This document shows, piece by piece, positions 8,273-17,633 of a DNA stretch of 64,000 nt. The first letter of the stretch is position 1, and every line of letters begins with the position of its first letter. The DNA is taken from the NCBI GenBank assembly GCA_020135845.1, contig JACHTQ010000001.1:1-64000 (forward strand). The letters run 5' to 3'. Under the pieces are notes generated by a model. The model had not been told where the DNA came from. It ran no database searches and worked only from the letters and a program-made list of their open reading frames with translations. The translations under genes and the position numbers were made by a program. The DNA is from Campylobacter sp. W0018 (GTDB taxonomy: Bacteria; Campylobacterota; Campylobacteria; Campylobacterales; Campylobacteraceae).

Positions 8273-9016
8273 ATGAAATTTAGCGGAAAAAACGTTTTAA
8301 TAACAGGTGCAAGTAAAGGCATAGGTGCTTCTATTGCAAAAACTTTAGCTAGTTTTGGACTTAAAGTTTGGATTAATTATCGTTCAAAACCAGAATTAGC
8401 GGATGCTTTAAAGGATGAAATCATTGCAAAAGGCGGTGATGCGGCGGTGATTAAATTTGATGCAAGCAAAGAAGATGAATTTGAAAATGGTGTGAAAACT
8501 ATCGTTGAAAGCGATGGAGAGCTTAATTATCTTGTAAATAATGCGGGTGTTACCAATGATAAATTAGCCTTAAGAATGAAGTTAGATGAATTTAGTTCTG
8601 TTGTGGATGTGAATTTAAATTCAGCATTTTTAGGATGTAGAGAAGCTTTAAAAACAATGAGCAAAAAGCGTTTTGGTGCTGTGGTTAATATCGCTTCTAT
8701 TGTTGGAGAAATGGGAAATGCAGGACAAGTAAATTACTCAGCAAGTAAAGGTGGAATGATAGCCATGACGAAATCTTTTGCTAAAGAGGGAGCGAGTAGA
8801 AATATACGTTTTAATTGTGTAACCCCAGGTTTTATAAAAAGCAATATGACTGAAGTTTTAAGCGAAGAAATTAAAAAAATGTACCAAGATGGCATTCCTT
8901 TTAAGCGTTTTGCCGAACCTGAAGAGGTAGCTTATTGTGTCGCATTTTTATTAAGTGATTATTCTTCTTATATTACAGGAGATGTGCTTAAAGTTAATGG
9001 CGGTTTATATATGTAA
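8273..9016 (+). CDS. fabG: 3-oxoacyl-[acyl-carrier-protein] reductase FabG
   Basis: NADPH-dependent reduction of 3-ketoacyl-ACP in type II fatty-acid elongation. 247 residues with classical short-chain dehydrogenase features: TGASKGIG nucleotide-binding motif at residues 10-17, NNAG near 89, catalytic Ser in NIASIVGEMGN, YSASK as the Tyr/Lys pair near 152-156, and a C-terminal ITGDVLKVNGGLYM. An AAGGAT ribosome-binding site precedes the ATG. Functionally linked to acpP, fabF and accA just downstream. Confidence 0.96.
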   Translation: MKFSGKNVLITGASKGIGASIAKTLASFGLKVWINYRSKPELADALKDEIIAKGGDAAVIKFDASKEDEFENGVKTIVESDGELNYLVNNAGVTNDKLALRMKLDEFSSVVDVNLNSAFLGCREALKTMSKKRFGAVVNIASIVGEMGNAGQVNYSASKGGMIAMTKSFAKEGASRNIRFNCVTPGFIKSNMTEVLSEEIKKMYQDGIPFKRFAEPEEVAYCVAFLLSDYSSYITGDVLKVNGGLYM

Positions 9017-9022
9017 GGAATT

Positions 9023-9429
9023 ATGATGAATTTAGAAGAAATCATGCAATTTTTAGATCATAATCCACCTGCTTTTTTAGCAACTCTAGGTACTTGTGGA
9101 AATCCTAGAGTTCGGCCTATACAGAGTCCACTTTTATTTAAGGATAGAATTTATTTTTGTACTTCAAACACTAAAGGGCTTTATAAACATATCAAAAATT
9201 ATAATGGAATTGAGTTTTGTTCTTGTTCTAAAGAGGGAACTTTTTAAGGCTTAGAGCCAATGCGATTTTTGAATCTAATTTGGAAGTTAAAAAAATGATG
9301 TTTGAAAAATATCCTTATTTAAAAAAATTATACAATACTCCAGAAGATTTAAGATTTGAAGTTTTTTATCTTGATAATTTAAGTGCTAGAATGCAATTTA
9401 GCAATGGAGAATTTAAAACCTTAAAGTAA
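9023..9429 (+). pseudogene. Pyridoxamine 5'-phosphate oxidase-like flavin-binding protein, single frameshift
   Basis: The first frame gives 74 residues starting MMNLEEIMQFLDHNP with PAFLATLGTCGNPRVRPIQ, the start of a split-barrel FMN-binding fold, then stops. One additional T in the T-run 9241-9245 continues the protein as LRLRANAIFESN...MMFEKYPYLKKLY...EVFYLDNLSARMQF to the stop at 9429, giving about 135 residues, the normal size for small members of this family. The Shine-Dalgarno (AAGGA) is intact and the gene sits 6 bases after fabG. Substrate unknown. Confidence 0.75.
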
Positions 9430-9450
9430 GAAAATCTTATTTTAAGGTTT
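9416..9450. terminator. Bidirectional terminator
   Basis: AAACCTTAAAGTAAGA (9416-9431) pairs with TCTTATTTTAAGGTTT (9435-9450) over 16 positions with one G-T wobble and a 3-base loop. It separates the convergent flavin-protein gene and tenA. Confidence 0.8.
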
Positions 9451-10115
9451 TAAATATTTGCTTGCATTTTTAAAGAATGCTCCCAAAAAGCAATTTCCAA
9501 ACGCACAACATTGTGAAAAATTGAATTAAGTTTTTTAAATTTTTCTTCAGAAATTTGATTACTATAAGAATTAACAAAATCTTCAAATTCTTTTACTGTT
9601 GCTTGAAATTCTTGACTTGAATAAGTTAAAATCCATTCTTTATAAAGATGATTTTGCAACTTTTCTTTTGAGATATTTTTACAAATTTCATTCCCTATAT
9701 ATCCATAACCTATTGCACAAGCACTAAGAGCGATTAGCATGTCTAAAAAATCTCCATTTTCACCTATGCTTAATATATAACGCGAATAAGCAATATTAAT
9801 AAGACTTTCATCTTTTTTATTAAAATGACTTGCATTAATACCTAGCTCTAAGATACTTTTATGAAGCTCTAATTCTCCTTCTAGGGTGTAATTTTGAAAT
9901 TTAATAGCAAAACGCAACTCCTCTACTGTATTAGCATTCAATGCAAGTCTTGCATAACATTTTGAGTAATTAATAAGATATATATAATCTTGCTTTAGAT
10001 AAAAAAGAAACTGTTCTTTACTTAAAGTTTCATTTTCAAGTTGTTTTATAAAATTATGCCGTATATATTCATCCCAAATTTGCGAATTTTCTTTGATAAG
10101 TTTTTGAAAGAGCAT
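9450..10115 (-). CDS. tenA: TenA/thiaminase II family protein
   Basis: 221 residues, all-helical TenA fold. TenA enzymes hydrolyse aminopyrimidine degradation products of thiamine so they can be reused. The catalytic Cys motif is visible in ALSACAIGYGYIGN (about residue 137), with conserved acidic and aromatic residues in FQNYTLEGELELH and the C-terminal EIAFWEHS. It is the only intact thiamine-related gene in the window, since thiC at 16.7 kb is destroyed, so the organism may depend on salvage. Confidence 0.85.
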   Translation of the reverse strand: MLFQKLIKENSQIWDEYIRHNFIKQLENETLSKEQFLFYLKQDYIYLINYSKCYARLALNANTVEELRFAIKFQNYTLEGELELHKSILELGINASHFNKKDESLINIAYSRYILSIGENGDFLDMLIALSACAIGYGYIGNEICKNISKEKLQNHLYKEWILTYSSQEFQATVKEFEDFVNSYSNQISEEKFKKLNSIFHNVVRLEIAFWEHSLKMQANI

Positions 10116-10233
10116 TTTTTATCCTCGATTAATTTAATTTTTTTACAGTATAGTTAAAAACTATAAATATTTTAAGTTTTTTATAGTAAAATACGCTTTA
10201 TTTTTTTAATTTTTTATTTTTAAGGAGATGTAA

Positions 10234-10467
10234 ATGGCAACATTTGATGATGTAAAAGCAGTGGTAGTAGAGCAATTAAGTATTGATGCAGATACAGTTA
10301 AAATGGAATCTAAAATTATTGAAGATTTAGGTGCAGATTCTTTGGATGTTGTGGAATTAATTATGGCTTTAGAAGAAAAATTTGAAGTTGAAATTCCAGA
10401 TAGTGATGCTGAAAAACTTATTAAAATTGAAGATGTTGTAAATTATATTGACAATCTTAAAAAGTAA
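10234..10467 (+). CDS. acpP: Acyl carrier protein
   Basis: Carries growing acyl chains as thioesters on 4'-phosphopantetheine. 77 residues, strongly acidic. The attachment Ser is in [18 protein letters not shown] at about residue 36-40. Strong AAGGAG ribosome-binding site. First gene of the acpP-fabF-accA run. Confidence 0.98.
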   Translation: MATFDDVKAVVVEQLSIDADTVKMESKIIEDLGADSLDVVELIMALEEKFEVEIPDSDAEKLIKIEDVVNYIDNLKK

Positions 10468-10496
10468 TTTTTATTAACTTTGCAAGGAGTTTATTC

Positions 10497-11711
10497 TTGA
10501 AAAGAGTTGTGGTTACAGGTATTGGAATGATCAATGCCCTTGGTTTAGATAAAGAGGGTTCTTTTAAAGCTATTTGCGAAGGTAAGAGCGGAGTAAAAAA
10601 AATTACCCTTTTTGATACAACAGATTTTCCAGTTCAAATAGCGGCAGAAATCACAGATTTTAATCCTTTGGATGTTGTAGATCCTAAAGAAGTAAAGAAA
10701 GTGGATCGCTTTATTCAGTTAGGTATAAAAGCTGCTAGAGAAGCAATGCAAGATGCTAATTTTAAAGATAATTTCAATCAAGAAGAATTTGGCGTAGTAT
10801 CTGCTGCTGGAATAGGAGGCTTGCCCAATATAGAAAAAAATTCGATTATCTGTTCTGAACGAGGACCACGAAAAATTTCTCCATTCTTTATTCCTTCAGC
10901 TTTGGTTAATATGCTCGGTGGTTTGATTTCGATCGAGCATGGACTTAAGGGACCGAATATTTCCTGTGTGACTGCTTGTGCTGCTGGAACCCATGCTATC
11001 GCTGAAGCTTATAAAAGCATTGCTTTGGGTACCGCAAGTAAAATGCTTGTTATAGGAGCTGAAGCTGCCATATGTCCAGTAGGAATAGGTGGTTTTGCTT
11101 CCATGAAAGCTTTATCAACTAGAAATGATGATCCAGAACGTGCCTCAAGACCTTTTGATAAAGAAAGAGATGGTTTTGTTATGGGAGAGGGTGCAGGTGC
11201 TTTGATTTTTGAAGATTATGAAGAGGCTAAAAAGCGAGGAGCTACTATTTATGCGGAATTGGTAGGTTTTGGTGAAAGTGCTGATGCACATCATATCACT
11301 TCTCCAACTTTAGATGGTCCTTTAAGAGCTATGAAAAAAGCTTTAAATATGGCTGGAAATCCTAAGGTTGATTATATTAACGCGCATGGAACTTCAACTC
11401 CAGTTAATGATAAAAATGAAACTGCTGCCATTAAAGAGCTTTTTGGTAATAATATTCCATTGGTTAGCTCTACAAAAGGACAAACAGGGCATTGTTTAGG
11501 AGCCGCTGGAGCAATTGAAGCGGTTATAAGTATTATGGCCTTAAGAGACGGGATTGTTCCTCCAACTATAAATCAGCTTGTAAAAGATGAAGAGTGTGAT
11601 TTAGATTATGTTCCAAATTCTGCTAAAAAAATGGATCTAAAAGTAGTAATGAGTAATTCTTTTGGATTTGGTGGTACAAATGGTTGTGTTATATTTAAAA
11701 AAGTAGATTAA
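10497..11711 (+). CDS. fabF: 3-oxoacyl-[acyl-carrier-protein] synthase II FabF
   Basis: Condenses malonyl-ACP with acyl-ACP in fatty-acid elongation. 404 residues. The Cys-His-His triad is visible: Cys in [15 protein letters not shown] (about residue 160), His in [11 protein letters not shown] (about 300) and His in [12 protein letters not shown] (about 335). Starts with TTG after AAGGAG, with the conserved N-terminus [15 protein letters not shown]. Located 29 bases after acpP and one base before accA. Confidence 0.97.
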   Translation: MKRVVVTGIGMINALGLDKEGSFKAICEGKSGVKKITLFDTTDFPVQIAAEITDFNPLDVVDPKEVKKVDRFIQLGIKAAREAMQDANFKDNFNQEEFGVVSAAGIGGLPNIEKNSIICSERGPRKISPFFIPSALVNMLGGLISIEHGLKGPNISCVTACAAGTHAIAEAYKSIALGTASKMLVIGAEAAICPVGIGGFASMKALSTRNDDPERASRPFDKERDGFVMGEGAGALIFEDYEEAKKRGATIYAELVGFGESADAHHITSPTLDGPLRAMKKALNMAGNPKVDYINAHGTSTPVNDKNETAAIKELFGNNIPLVSSTKGQTGHCLGAAGAIEAVISIMALRDGIVPPTINQLVKDEECDLDYVPNSAKKMDLKVVMSNSFGFGGTNGCVIFKKVD

Positions 11712-11712
11712 G

Positions 11713-12651
11713 ATGGCTTCATATTTAGAATTTGAAAAAAATATTCAACAACTCGATGAAGATATTGCTAATGCGCAGATCAAGGGGGATGTTCATGCCA
11801 TTGCTATTTTAAAAAAAAATCTTGAAAAAGAAATTATAAAAACTTATAAAAACTTAAACGATTATGGTCGTTTACAACTTGCTCGTCATCCTGATCGTCC
11901 TTATGCCCTTGATTATATAGAACTTATATTACAAGATGCACATGAAATTCACGGGGATCGTGCTTTTAGAGATGATCCTGCTATTGTTTGTTTTATGGGA
12001 TATCTTGGCGATAAAAAACTTATTGTTATCGGTGAGCAGAAGGGTAGGGGAACCAAAGATAAAATAGCAAGAAATTTTGGAATGCCACATCCTGAGGGAT
12101 ACCGAAAAGCTTTAAGAGTTGCTAAACTTGCAGAAAAATTTCAAATTCCAATTTTATTTTTAATCGACACTCCAGGTGCTTATCCTGGTATCGGTGCTGA
12201 AGAGCGTGGTCAAAGCGAAGCTATTGCTAAAAACCTTTATGAATTTAGCGATTTAAAAATCCCTACTATAGCCATAGTGATTGGAGAAGGTGGTAGCGGT
12301 GGAGCTTTGGCTATAGGAGTTGCTGATAAACTTGCCATGATGAAAAATTCTGTTTTTTCAGTTATTTCTCCTGAAGGTTGTGCAGCAATTCTTTGGAATG
12401 ATCCGAGTAAAATTGAATTAGCAACTAAAGCAATGAAAGTAACAGCCGATGATCTAAAAGAACAAAATTTAATTGATGATGTTATAGAAGAACCTATCAA
12501 TGGGGCGCATAGAGATAAAGAAAAAGCTGCTATTGCTATTGCTGATTATGTGAAGAAAGCTTTAGATGAATTAAGCACAATAGATCCAAATGAACTTGTT
12601 GCCAATCGTATGCAAAAAATACTTAAACTCGGAGCTTTTTTAGAGGCTTAA
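11713..12651 (+). CDS. accA: Acetyl-CoA carboxylase carboxyltransferase subunit alpha
   Basis: Alpha subunit of the carboxyltransferase that forms malonyl-CoA. 312 residues. Crotonase-like fold with [17 protein letters not shown] near residue 155 and [16 protein letters not shown] near residue 192, the oxyanion-hole Gly-rich segments typical of AccA. Follows fabF by one base, so probably co-transcribed. Confidence 0.97.
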   Translation: MASYLEFEKNIQQLDEDIANAQIKGDVHAIAILKKNLEKEIIKTYKNLNDYGRLQLARHPDRPYALDYIELILQDAHEIHGDRAFRDDPAIVCFMGYLGDKKLIVIGEQKGRGTKDKIARNFGMPHPEGYRKALRVAKLAEKFQIPILFLIDTPGAYPGIGAEERGQSEAIAKNLYEFSDLKIPTIAIVIGEGGSGGALAIGVADKLAMMKNSVFSVISPEGCAAILWNDPSKIELATKAMKVTADDLKEQNLIDDVIEEPINGAHRDKEKAAIAIADYVKKALDELSTIDPNELVANRMQKILKLGAFLEA

Positions 12652-12730
12652 TTTTTTTTACTATTTTATTTTAATTTAAAATACCCAGCGTTATTATTTA
12701 TAAAAATATTTTTTATATCAAAGGTTTTTA

Positions 12731-13318
12731 ATGGCATTTAAAAATTTAAAAGAGATATTGTTTGATCATTCTGAATACATTAAACCCAAACGTTTTTCCT
12801 ATCAAAGTAATGATAAGTATTGTACTTGGGATTTTATAGAAGTTAAAGATAGCGTTTCTATACTTTTATATCACCAAGAATTTAAAAGCTTTGTCTTCGT
12901 TCGTCAATTTAGAATACCTCTTTGGTATCATCAAATTCACCATTCAAATTACTTAGATAAAGAAATAGGCTATACCGTTGAACTTTGTTCAGGTTTGGTA
13001 GATAAGAATTTATCCTTGGAGCAAATAGCCAAGGAAGAATGTATAGAAGAGATCGGGTATTGTCCCAAAAAAATTGAGAAAATTAAAGATTTTTATACAG
13101 GTTTTGGTTCTGGGGTAAGTAGACAAAGTCTTTATTTTGCGACTATAAACGAAAACGATAAGATTTCTGATGGAGGAGGAATAGATGGAGAGCAGATTGA
13201 AGTTGTTTTTGTAAAACTTGAAGATTATGAAAAATTCTCACAAAATATTATTTGTAATTCTTTATTGGACTTTTCTTATTTGTGGTTTTTAAAGGAAAAA
13301 AAATATCTTTACCTTTAA
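12731..13318 (+). CDS. Nudix hydrolase, ADP-ribose/UDP-sugar pyrophosphatase-like
   Basis: 195-residue Nudix protein. The Nudix box lies near residues 95-120: GLVDKN...SLEQIAKEECIEEIGY. The metal-binding EE..EE core is present, but the usual Glu after the first spacer is Leu and the Arg before the first Glu is Glu, so the box is atypical. The N-terminal VRQFRIPLWY and upstream layout resemble sugar-nucleotide pyrophosphatases. Substrate not predictable from sequence. Confidence 0.8.
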   Translation: MAFKNLKEILFDHSEYIKPKRFSYQSNDKYCTWDFIEVKDSVSILLYHQEFKSFVFVRQFRIPLWYHQIHHSNYLDKEIGYTVELCSGLVDKNLSLEQIAKEECIEEIGYCPKKIEKIKDFYTGFGSGVSRQSLYFATINENDKISDGGGIDGEQIEVVFVKLEDYEKFSQNIICNSLLDFSYLWFLKEKKYLYL

Positions 13319-13337
13319 AGGTAAGGATATTATTTTT
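13302..13337. terminator. Bidirectional terminator
   Basis: AATATC-TTTACC and GGTAAG-GATATT arms around CCTTTAAAGG form a long near-perfect stem followed by T-rich sequence in both directions, between the convergent Nudix and chemoreceptor genes. Confidence 0.75.
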
Positions 13338-14430
13338 CTGTGCTTTCATGAAGCATTTCTTTAAAAATATCAAATAAATTTAAAGAAGCATTTTCAGTGG
13401 TTTGACATTTTTCTATAATTTTATGTTGGGTTAAATTCGAGCTTACATCTTCTGTAGCGGCTATATCAATAGCACTATTCATATTTTCATGTACCTTTTC
13501 ATGAGGTTCTGCAATTTTCAAAAAGCTTTTACTAGTACCAAATCTTTCTTTACCAGTACTTGCTAGCCATTTTCCAAGACGACAGCTTGTGTGATCTGCT
13601 AATCTTTTTCCACTTTTTGTAAAGATTTCTCTATATCCATTGAGTTTAAAAGCAATATGGTCTAATTTGGCAAGAGATATAAATGCTTCAGAAGCAATAT
13701 TAACGGCGTTTGAATTTGTAGCATGTGCTTCAGTTACAAGATGAGAAAATTTCTCTGAAAAATTTACAATATGGGCACTAGAATCGAGAGAAATTTTTTC
13801 CACTTGTTCACTTTGACTGTACATTTCATTGGCATTCTGTTTCAAAAGATTGATATTCATTTCCACTTCTGTGGTTGCTTTTTGTGTTTTTTCTGCTAAT
13901 TTTCTAACTTCATCAGCCACCACAGCAAATCCACGTCCATGTTCTCCAGCACGTGCAGCTTCTATAGCTGCATTAAGTGCCAAAAGATTAGTCTGATCAG
14001 ATACATCTTTGATAAGATTAATAACATTGGTAATTTCATCAACACTGCGATGTAAAGTTCCGGCTGTATCACGTGTTTTATTGGCAGATTCAGTAATATT
14101 GCTCAATGAAGCATTAATGGAATCGGCAATATGATTTAATTCATCCATTTCCACGAGTGAAGTTTTAGAATAATTAGAAATAATTTCGGCTTTATCAACA
14201 TTTTCAAGCATATCATTTTGAACTATGGTAATATTTTTTAAAATACCATTTAGTAAAACATTTAAAAGATCTGTTTTTAATTTAGATTCTAAAGCTTCTT
14301 GTTCTAAATTTGAAATTTTATTTTTCAATTCTAAATTTTCGGCTTTTATTTTTTGAAACTGATTTGAAAGATTTTTATTTTCTTCTTCTAACTTTTGAAA
14401 ATTTTCATTATTGTTTTTTTTACTAAACAT
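13330..14430 (-). CDS. Cytoplasmic methyl-accepting chemotaxis-like protein with zinc-binding CZB domain (Tlp6-type)
   Basis: 366 residues with no membrane segment, so a soluble receptor. Residues 1-60 form a coiled coil. The central MCP signalling domain contains the hairpin tip [32 protein letters not shown] (near residue 145-175, split here only for description). The C-terminal CZB domain has the His and Cys ligands in [17 protein letters not shown] and [10 protein letters not shown]. It matches the C. jejuni Tlp6 (Cj0448c) arrangement in my memory. CZB domains bind zinc and can sense hypochlorite or metal state; the signal here is unknown. Confidence 0.9.
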   Translation of the reverse strand: MFSKKNNNENFQKLEEENKNLSNQFQKIKAENLELKNKISNLEQEALESKLKTDLLNVLLNGILKNITIVQNDMLENVDKAEIISNYSKTSLVEMDELNHIADSINASLSNITESANKTRDTAGTLHRSVDEITNVINLIKDVSDQTNLLALNAAIEAARAGEHGRGFAVVADEVRKLAEKTQKATTEVEMNINLLKQNANEMYSQSEQVEKISLDSSAHIVNFSEKFSHLVTEAHATNSNAVNIASEAFISLAKLDHIAFKLNGYREIFTKSGKRLADHTSCRLGKWLASTGKERFGTSKSFLKIAEPHEKVHENMNSAIDIAATEDVSSNLTQHKIIEKCQTTENASLNLFDIFKEMLHESTEK

Positions 14431-14440
14431 AACTCTACCT

Positions 14441-14659
14441 TTATTTTTTATAATTTTCTAAATATTTTTTCAATTCATCTTTGATGTGAAGTTTCTCCTT
14501 TTTCAGGGTTGAAATTTCAATATTGCTAAGAGTTGAAATTTGATTTTCTTCTATATTTTTGATTTGCTTATCAAGCTCATTATGGTGTTCAAATAATTTG
14601 TCAAAATGAGCATCTTTACCCTTAAGTTCTGAAATAAGATCGCGATATTCGTGTAACAT
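14441..14659 (-). CDS. DUF465/YdcH-like small coiled-coil protein
   Basis: 72 residues, Lys/Glu-rich helical hairpin. The pattern [15 protein letters not shown]...[16 protein letters not shown] matches the DUF465 (YdcH) family. Lies 11 bases upstream of the chemoreceptor on the same strand, so they are likely co-transcribed. Function unknown. Confidence 0.8.
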   Translation of the reverse strand: MLHEYRDLISELKGKDAHFDKLFEHHNELDKQIKNIEENQISTLSNIEISTLKKEKLHIKDELKKYLENYKK

Positions 14660-14780
14660 AAATTTCTCCTCTATAGTATATGAAGTTAAAATTTATTATA
14701 TCTAAAGTAAGTTAATATTTTTACTTAAAATAATGTTAAATTTATTTAGTAAAATAACTATATAATGATAAAGTTTTTGT

Positions 14781-14810
14781 ATACTTTTGAGTATAAATTC
14801 TCAAAAGTAT
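14781..14810 (-). terminator. Hairpin after rpmB
   Basis: ATACTTTTGAG (14781-14791) and CTCAAAAGTAT (14800-14810) form a perfect 11-bp stem touching the rpmB stop codon. The 3' side on the minus strand is not T-rich, so it may stabilise the mRNA end rather than terminate strongly. Confidence 0.5.
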
Positions 14811-15004
14811 TATTTAGAATTTTGTTTTTTTAAAGTTCTTAAAGTAGAGGCAGCAATTTTCATTTTTCTAGTAGTACCATCTTCTAAGGTTATGCGAACC
14901 GTTCTAAGATTAGGTAAAAAACGTCTCTTTGTTTTATTATTAGCATGGCTAACATTATTGCCTACCATTGGCCCTTTGCCTGTGATTTGACATACTCTTG
15001 CCAT
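14810..15004 (-). CDS. rpmB: 50S ribosomal protein L28
   Basis: 64 residues, very basic. [29 protein letters not shown] is the conserved L28 N-terminus, and the remaining half also aligns with family features ([11 protein letters not shown]). Monocistronic, divergent from rpe. Confidence 0.97.
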   Translation of the reverse strand: MARVCQITGKGPMVGNNVSHANNKTKRRFLPNLRTVRITLEDGTTRKMKIAASTLRTLKKQNSK

Positions 15005-15152
15005 TTTAGTTCCTTACGTTTTGGGATAAATTTTTAAATAGAGATTTTAACAAATTTAAACTTAAAATATTCAAATATTTATACTATTTTTATTTATAAA
15101 TAGATAGAATATTTTTCTAAAAATTATTCTTAGCAAGTAAGGTTTTTTAATC

Positions 15153-15800
15153 ATGTATGTTGCTCCAAGTCTATTATCTGCTAATTTTTTAAATTTAGAA
15201 AAAGAAATTAAAGCCATCGAAGAAGCGGGCGCTGATCTTTTACATATCGATGTGATGGATGGTTATTTTGTGCCTAATTTTACTTTTGGACCTTGCGTGA
15301 TAGAAAAAATTTCTAGCATTAGTAATCTTCCTTTAGATGTACATTTGATGGTTGAAGATGTTAAGAAATTTGTAGATTTATTTATTCCATTAAAGCCTAA
15401 ATTTATCTCTTTTCATATGGAAATAGAAAAGCATCCTATAAGAATGTGTGAGTATATAAGATCTTGTGGAATTCATCCAGCTATAGTTTTAAATCCTCAT
15501 ACACCTGTAGATTCTATTAAACATATGATTGATTTTGTAGATATGATTCTTTTAATGAGTGTGAATCCTGGATTTGGTGGGCAAAGTTTTTTAAATTTTA
15601 CCTATGAAAAAATTAAAACATTAAGAGAATTAATTGATTATAAAAATGCTAAGGTTTTTATTGAGGTTGATGGTGGTATCAATGGTTTAAATGCAAGCGA
15701 GTTGGAGCAAGCAGGAGCAGATATTTTGGTTGCTGGAAGTTATATCTTTTCTTCTAATGATTATAAAACTTCTATTTCATCATTAAAGTTAGAATTTTGA
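15153..15800 (+). CDS. rpe: Ribulose-phosphate 3-epimerase
   Basis: Interconverts ribulose 5-phosphate and xylulose 5-phosphate. 215-residue TIM barrel. LLSANFLNLEKE at the N-terminus, the metal-binding HIDVMDGYFVPN near residue 32, HLMVE, the loop MSVNPGFGGQSF near 138, and EVDGGIN with catalytic Asp near 174 are all present. It overlaps the next gene by four bases. Confidence 0.97.
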   Translation: MYVAPSLLSANFLNLEKEIKAIEEAGADLLHIDVMDGYFVPNFTFGPCVIEKISSISNLPLDVHLMVEDVKKFVDLFIPLKPKFISFHMEIEKHPIRMCEYIRSCGIHPAIVLNPHTPVDSIKHMIDFVDMILLMSVNPGFGGQSFLNFTYEKIKTLRELIDYKNAKVFIEVDGGINGLNASELEQAGADILVAGSYIFSSNDYKTSISSLKLEF

Positions 15801-16567
15801 GTTCTCAACAAGTTGAGCAAATCATTTCTGTTTTGAGTAAACAAAGCAAACCTTATGAATGGGTGATTAAACAATTTTGCAAAGTTGATGAACTTCAAGA
15901 TTATCAATTTGATTTAGAAACTTTTGAACTTTTGGGTTTAGGCTTTTATTTAAATCATGATAATTTTTTAAGTTTAAAAACGCGCACTACAAAAATCAAA
16001 GAAGAGACTTTTTGCATAGTAGATATAGAAAGTACCGGTGGTATTAAGCATGGGCAAATTTTAGAAATTGGAGCTGTTAAAATTAAAAATTCCAAAGAGT
16101 TAGATCGCTTTAATACTCTAATAAGAGTCGATCAAATACCGGAAAATATTACTGAATTAACAGGGATTAGTTTTGATATGGTTGAAAATGCTCCGAATTT
16201 AAAACAAGTTTTAAGAGATTTTAAACTTTTTTTAAAGGACGGTATTTTTGTTGCACATAATGTTCGCTTTGATTATGGTTTTATTTCCAAAGCTTTACAT
16301 GAATGTGGTCTGGGAATTTTACTTAATCGCTATATTTGCACTATAGAATTTGCGCAATGTTGCATACAAAGTCCTAAATATAAACTTGATGTTTTGAAAG
16401 AATTATTAGGGATAGAAAGCGTCCATCATAGAGCTTTAAACGATGCTTTAGCAGCGGCTGAAATTTTTAAATATTGTCTGTCAAAACTCCCTTACCATAT
16501 TCAAACTACAGAAGAGTTAATAAAATTTATTAAAACCTCTCGCACCCAACGTAAACTTGCGATATAA
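15797..16567 (+). CDS. dnaQ: DnaQ-type 3'-5' exonuclease (DNA polymerase III epsilon-like)
   Basis: 256 residues. DEDDh exonuclease motifs: CIVDIESTGG (Exo I, near residue 74), AHNVRFDYGF (Exo II) and HHRALNDALAAAEIF (Exo III). An N-terminal extension of about 65 residues precedes the exonuclease fold. Starts with TTG overlapping the rpe stop, so translation is probably coupled. Likely the proofreading subunit or a related repair exonuclease. Confidence 0.85.
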   Translation: MSSQQVEQIISVLSKQSKPYEWVIKQFCKVDELQDYQFDLETFELLGLGFYLNHDNFLSLKTRTTKIKEETFCIVDIESTGGIKHGQILEIGAVKIKNSKELDRFNTLIRVDQIPENITELTGISFDMVENAPNLKQVLRDFKLFLKDGIFVAHNVRFDYGFISKALHECGLGILLNRYICTIEFAQCCIQSPKYKLDVLKELLGIESVHHRALNDALAAAEIFKYCLSKLPYHIQTTEELIKFIKTSRTQRKLAI

Positions 16568-16576
16568 TACAATAAA

Positions 16577-16657
16577 TGACAAGAGCTTGCGAAACAAGCT
16601 GAGGGTAAGCTAAAAACTTAGGCTAAATTAGATCTTGATAATACCAGTGTCGGGAAG
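16577..16657 (+). promoter_or_regulatory. TPP (THI-box) riboswitch, apparently degenerate
   Basis: Recognisable core elements are GCTGAG, then after about 40 bases GATCTTGATAATACCAG and GGGAAG, the classical thiamine pyrophosphate sensor. The stem that should pair CTGG with CCAG reads CTTG/CCAG, creating a mismatch, and GCTGAGA reads GCTGAGG. It sits directly upstream of the thiC remnant, as expected for a thiC leader, and is probably decaying with it. Confidence 0.8.
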
Positions 16658-16715
16658 ATTTTATTATTAAATGTTTTACAATTTAATTTATCCAAAAAAT
16701 TTTTAAGGATAAAAC

Positions 16716-17110
16716 ATAGAAACTCAAATGTTTTATATCAAAGAAGGTATTTTCATCAAAAAATGTAAATTGTCACCTAAAAAGGGCATTTTATTCGAAA
16801 ATATTGCTTGTGGCAAAATTTATTATATCTGCTAATATCAATCATAAAAGTCTTGATCGTTAATGGTGTAAGATTTAGACTTCACGCTAAAGTAAATGTT
16901 AATTTAGGCGTTTTGAAAGAAAGAATAAGAGATGATGATATAGGTAAAGCAAGATAAGATATGGATTAGAAAAAAATGTTTAAACTTGCTATTGATAAGG
17001 AAAAGGCTAAAAAGATGCTTAATGAACGTTGTTCAGATGATTTAAATTCTTGCTCTATATGTGGAAAAATGTGCGCGATGAATACAATAAATCAAACCTC
17101 AAGATGTTAA
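16716..17110 (+). pseudogene. thiC: Remnant of phosphomethylpyrimidine synthase ThiC
   Basis: ThiC makes the pyrimidine half of thiamine with a 4Fe-4S cluster. Only about 395 of an expected roughly 1300 bases remain. The start has changed to ATA after an intact AAGGAT (frame continues ETQMFYIKEG). A one-base slip hides IISANINHKSLDR, several stops follow, AKVNVNLGV is visible, then most of the barrel is missing. The last piece MFKLAIDKEKAKKMLNERC with CSICGKMC is the ThiC C-terminus carrying the cluster-binding Cys motif. Clearly non-functional. This explains the gene-poor stretch between 16568 and 17111. Confidence 0.9.
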
Positions 17111-17111
17111 T

Positions 17112-17633
17112 TTAATCTGAGTAAATTTCCACAGAAAAATTTATAGCAATGCCTTTTGGTATTGCTTTTAGTTGAATAGGATAACTAACTTTAATTAAAT
17201 TATTATAATTTTTTAAAGCATTGATAAAATTGTAAAAATTTTTAGGATTATTCATTAAGGCTTCAATTTTTAATTCTTTATGTAAATATTCTTGTGGAGT
17301 TTGTATCTTTATGTTTGTTATTTTGATATTTTTAAAATAATATTTTAGAAATTCATCGAGTTTTTTTTCATCAAATTTTTGTTGAAATTGATCTAAATTT
17401 TTTTTATTATTATGTTTTAATTGTGCGATTTTATCTTCACTAGCTTTTAAATCAATTTTAAAAGAATTAACCGTTCCAATTTGAGAATTTTCTCTTAAAT
17501 TAATTTGTTCATAATCTTTCAATACTGGCAATAATAAAAACAAAATTAAAGCCGTGCATACACTAATAAAACTTAAGGCAAGAATGAGAATTCTTACTAT
17601 ATTGAGTTCTTCGAGGCTTTTATCTTTCATCAC
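17112..17633 (-). CDS. Single-pass inner-membrane protein, PilO-like
   Basis: 173 residues. One membrane segment at about residues 12-35, then a coiled coil (NSFKIDLKASEDKIAQLKHNN) and a small alpha/beta domain ending IKVSYPIQLKAIPKGIAINFSVEIYS. This is the PilO/GspM architecture. It overlaps the upstream gene by 14 bases and is the third of three genes whose order matches pilM-pilN-pilO. The assignment rests on architecture and synteny, not on visible sequence identity. Confidence 0.6.
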   Translation of the reverse strand: MMKDKSLEELNIVRILILALSFISVCTALILFLLLPVLKDYEQINLRENSQIGTVNSFKIDLKASEDKIAQLKHNNKKNLDQFQQKFDEKKLDEFLKYYFKNIKITNIKIQTPQEYLHKELKIEALMNNPKNFYNFINALKNYNNLIKVSYPIQLKAIPKGIAINFSVEIYSD

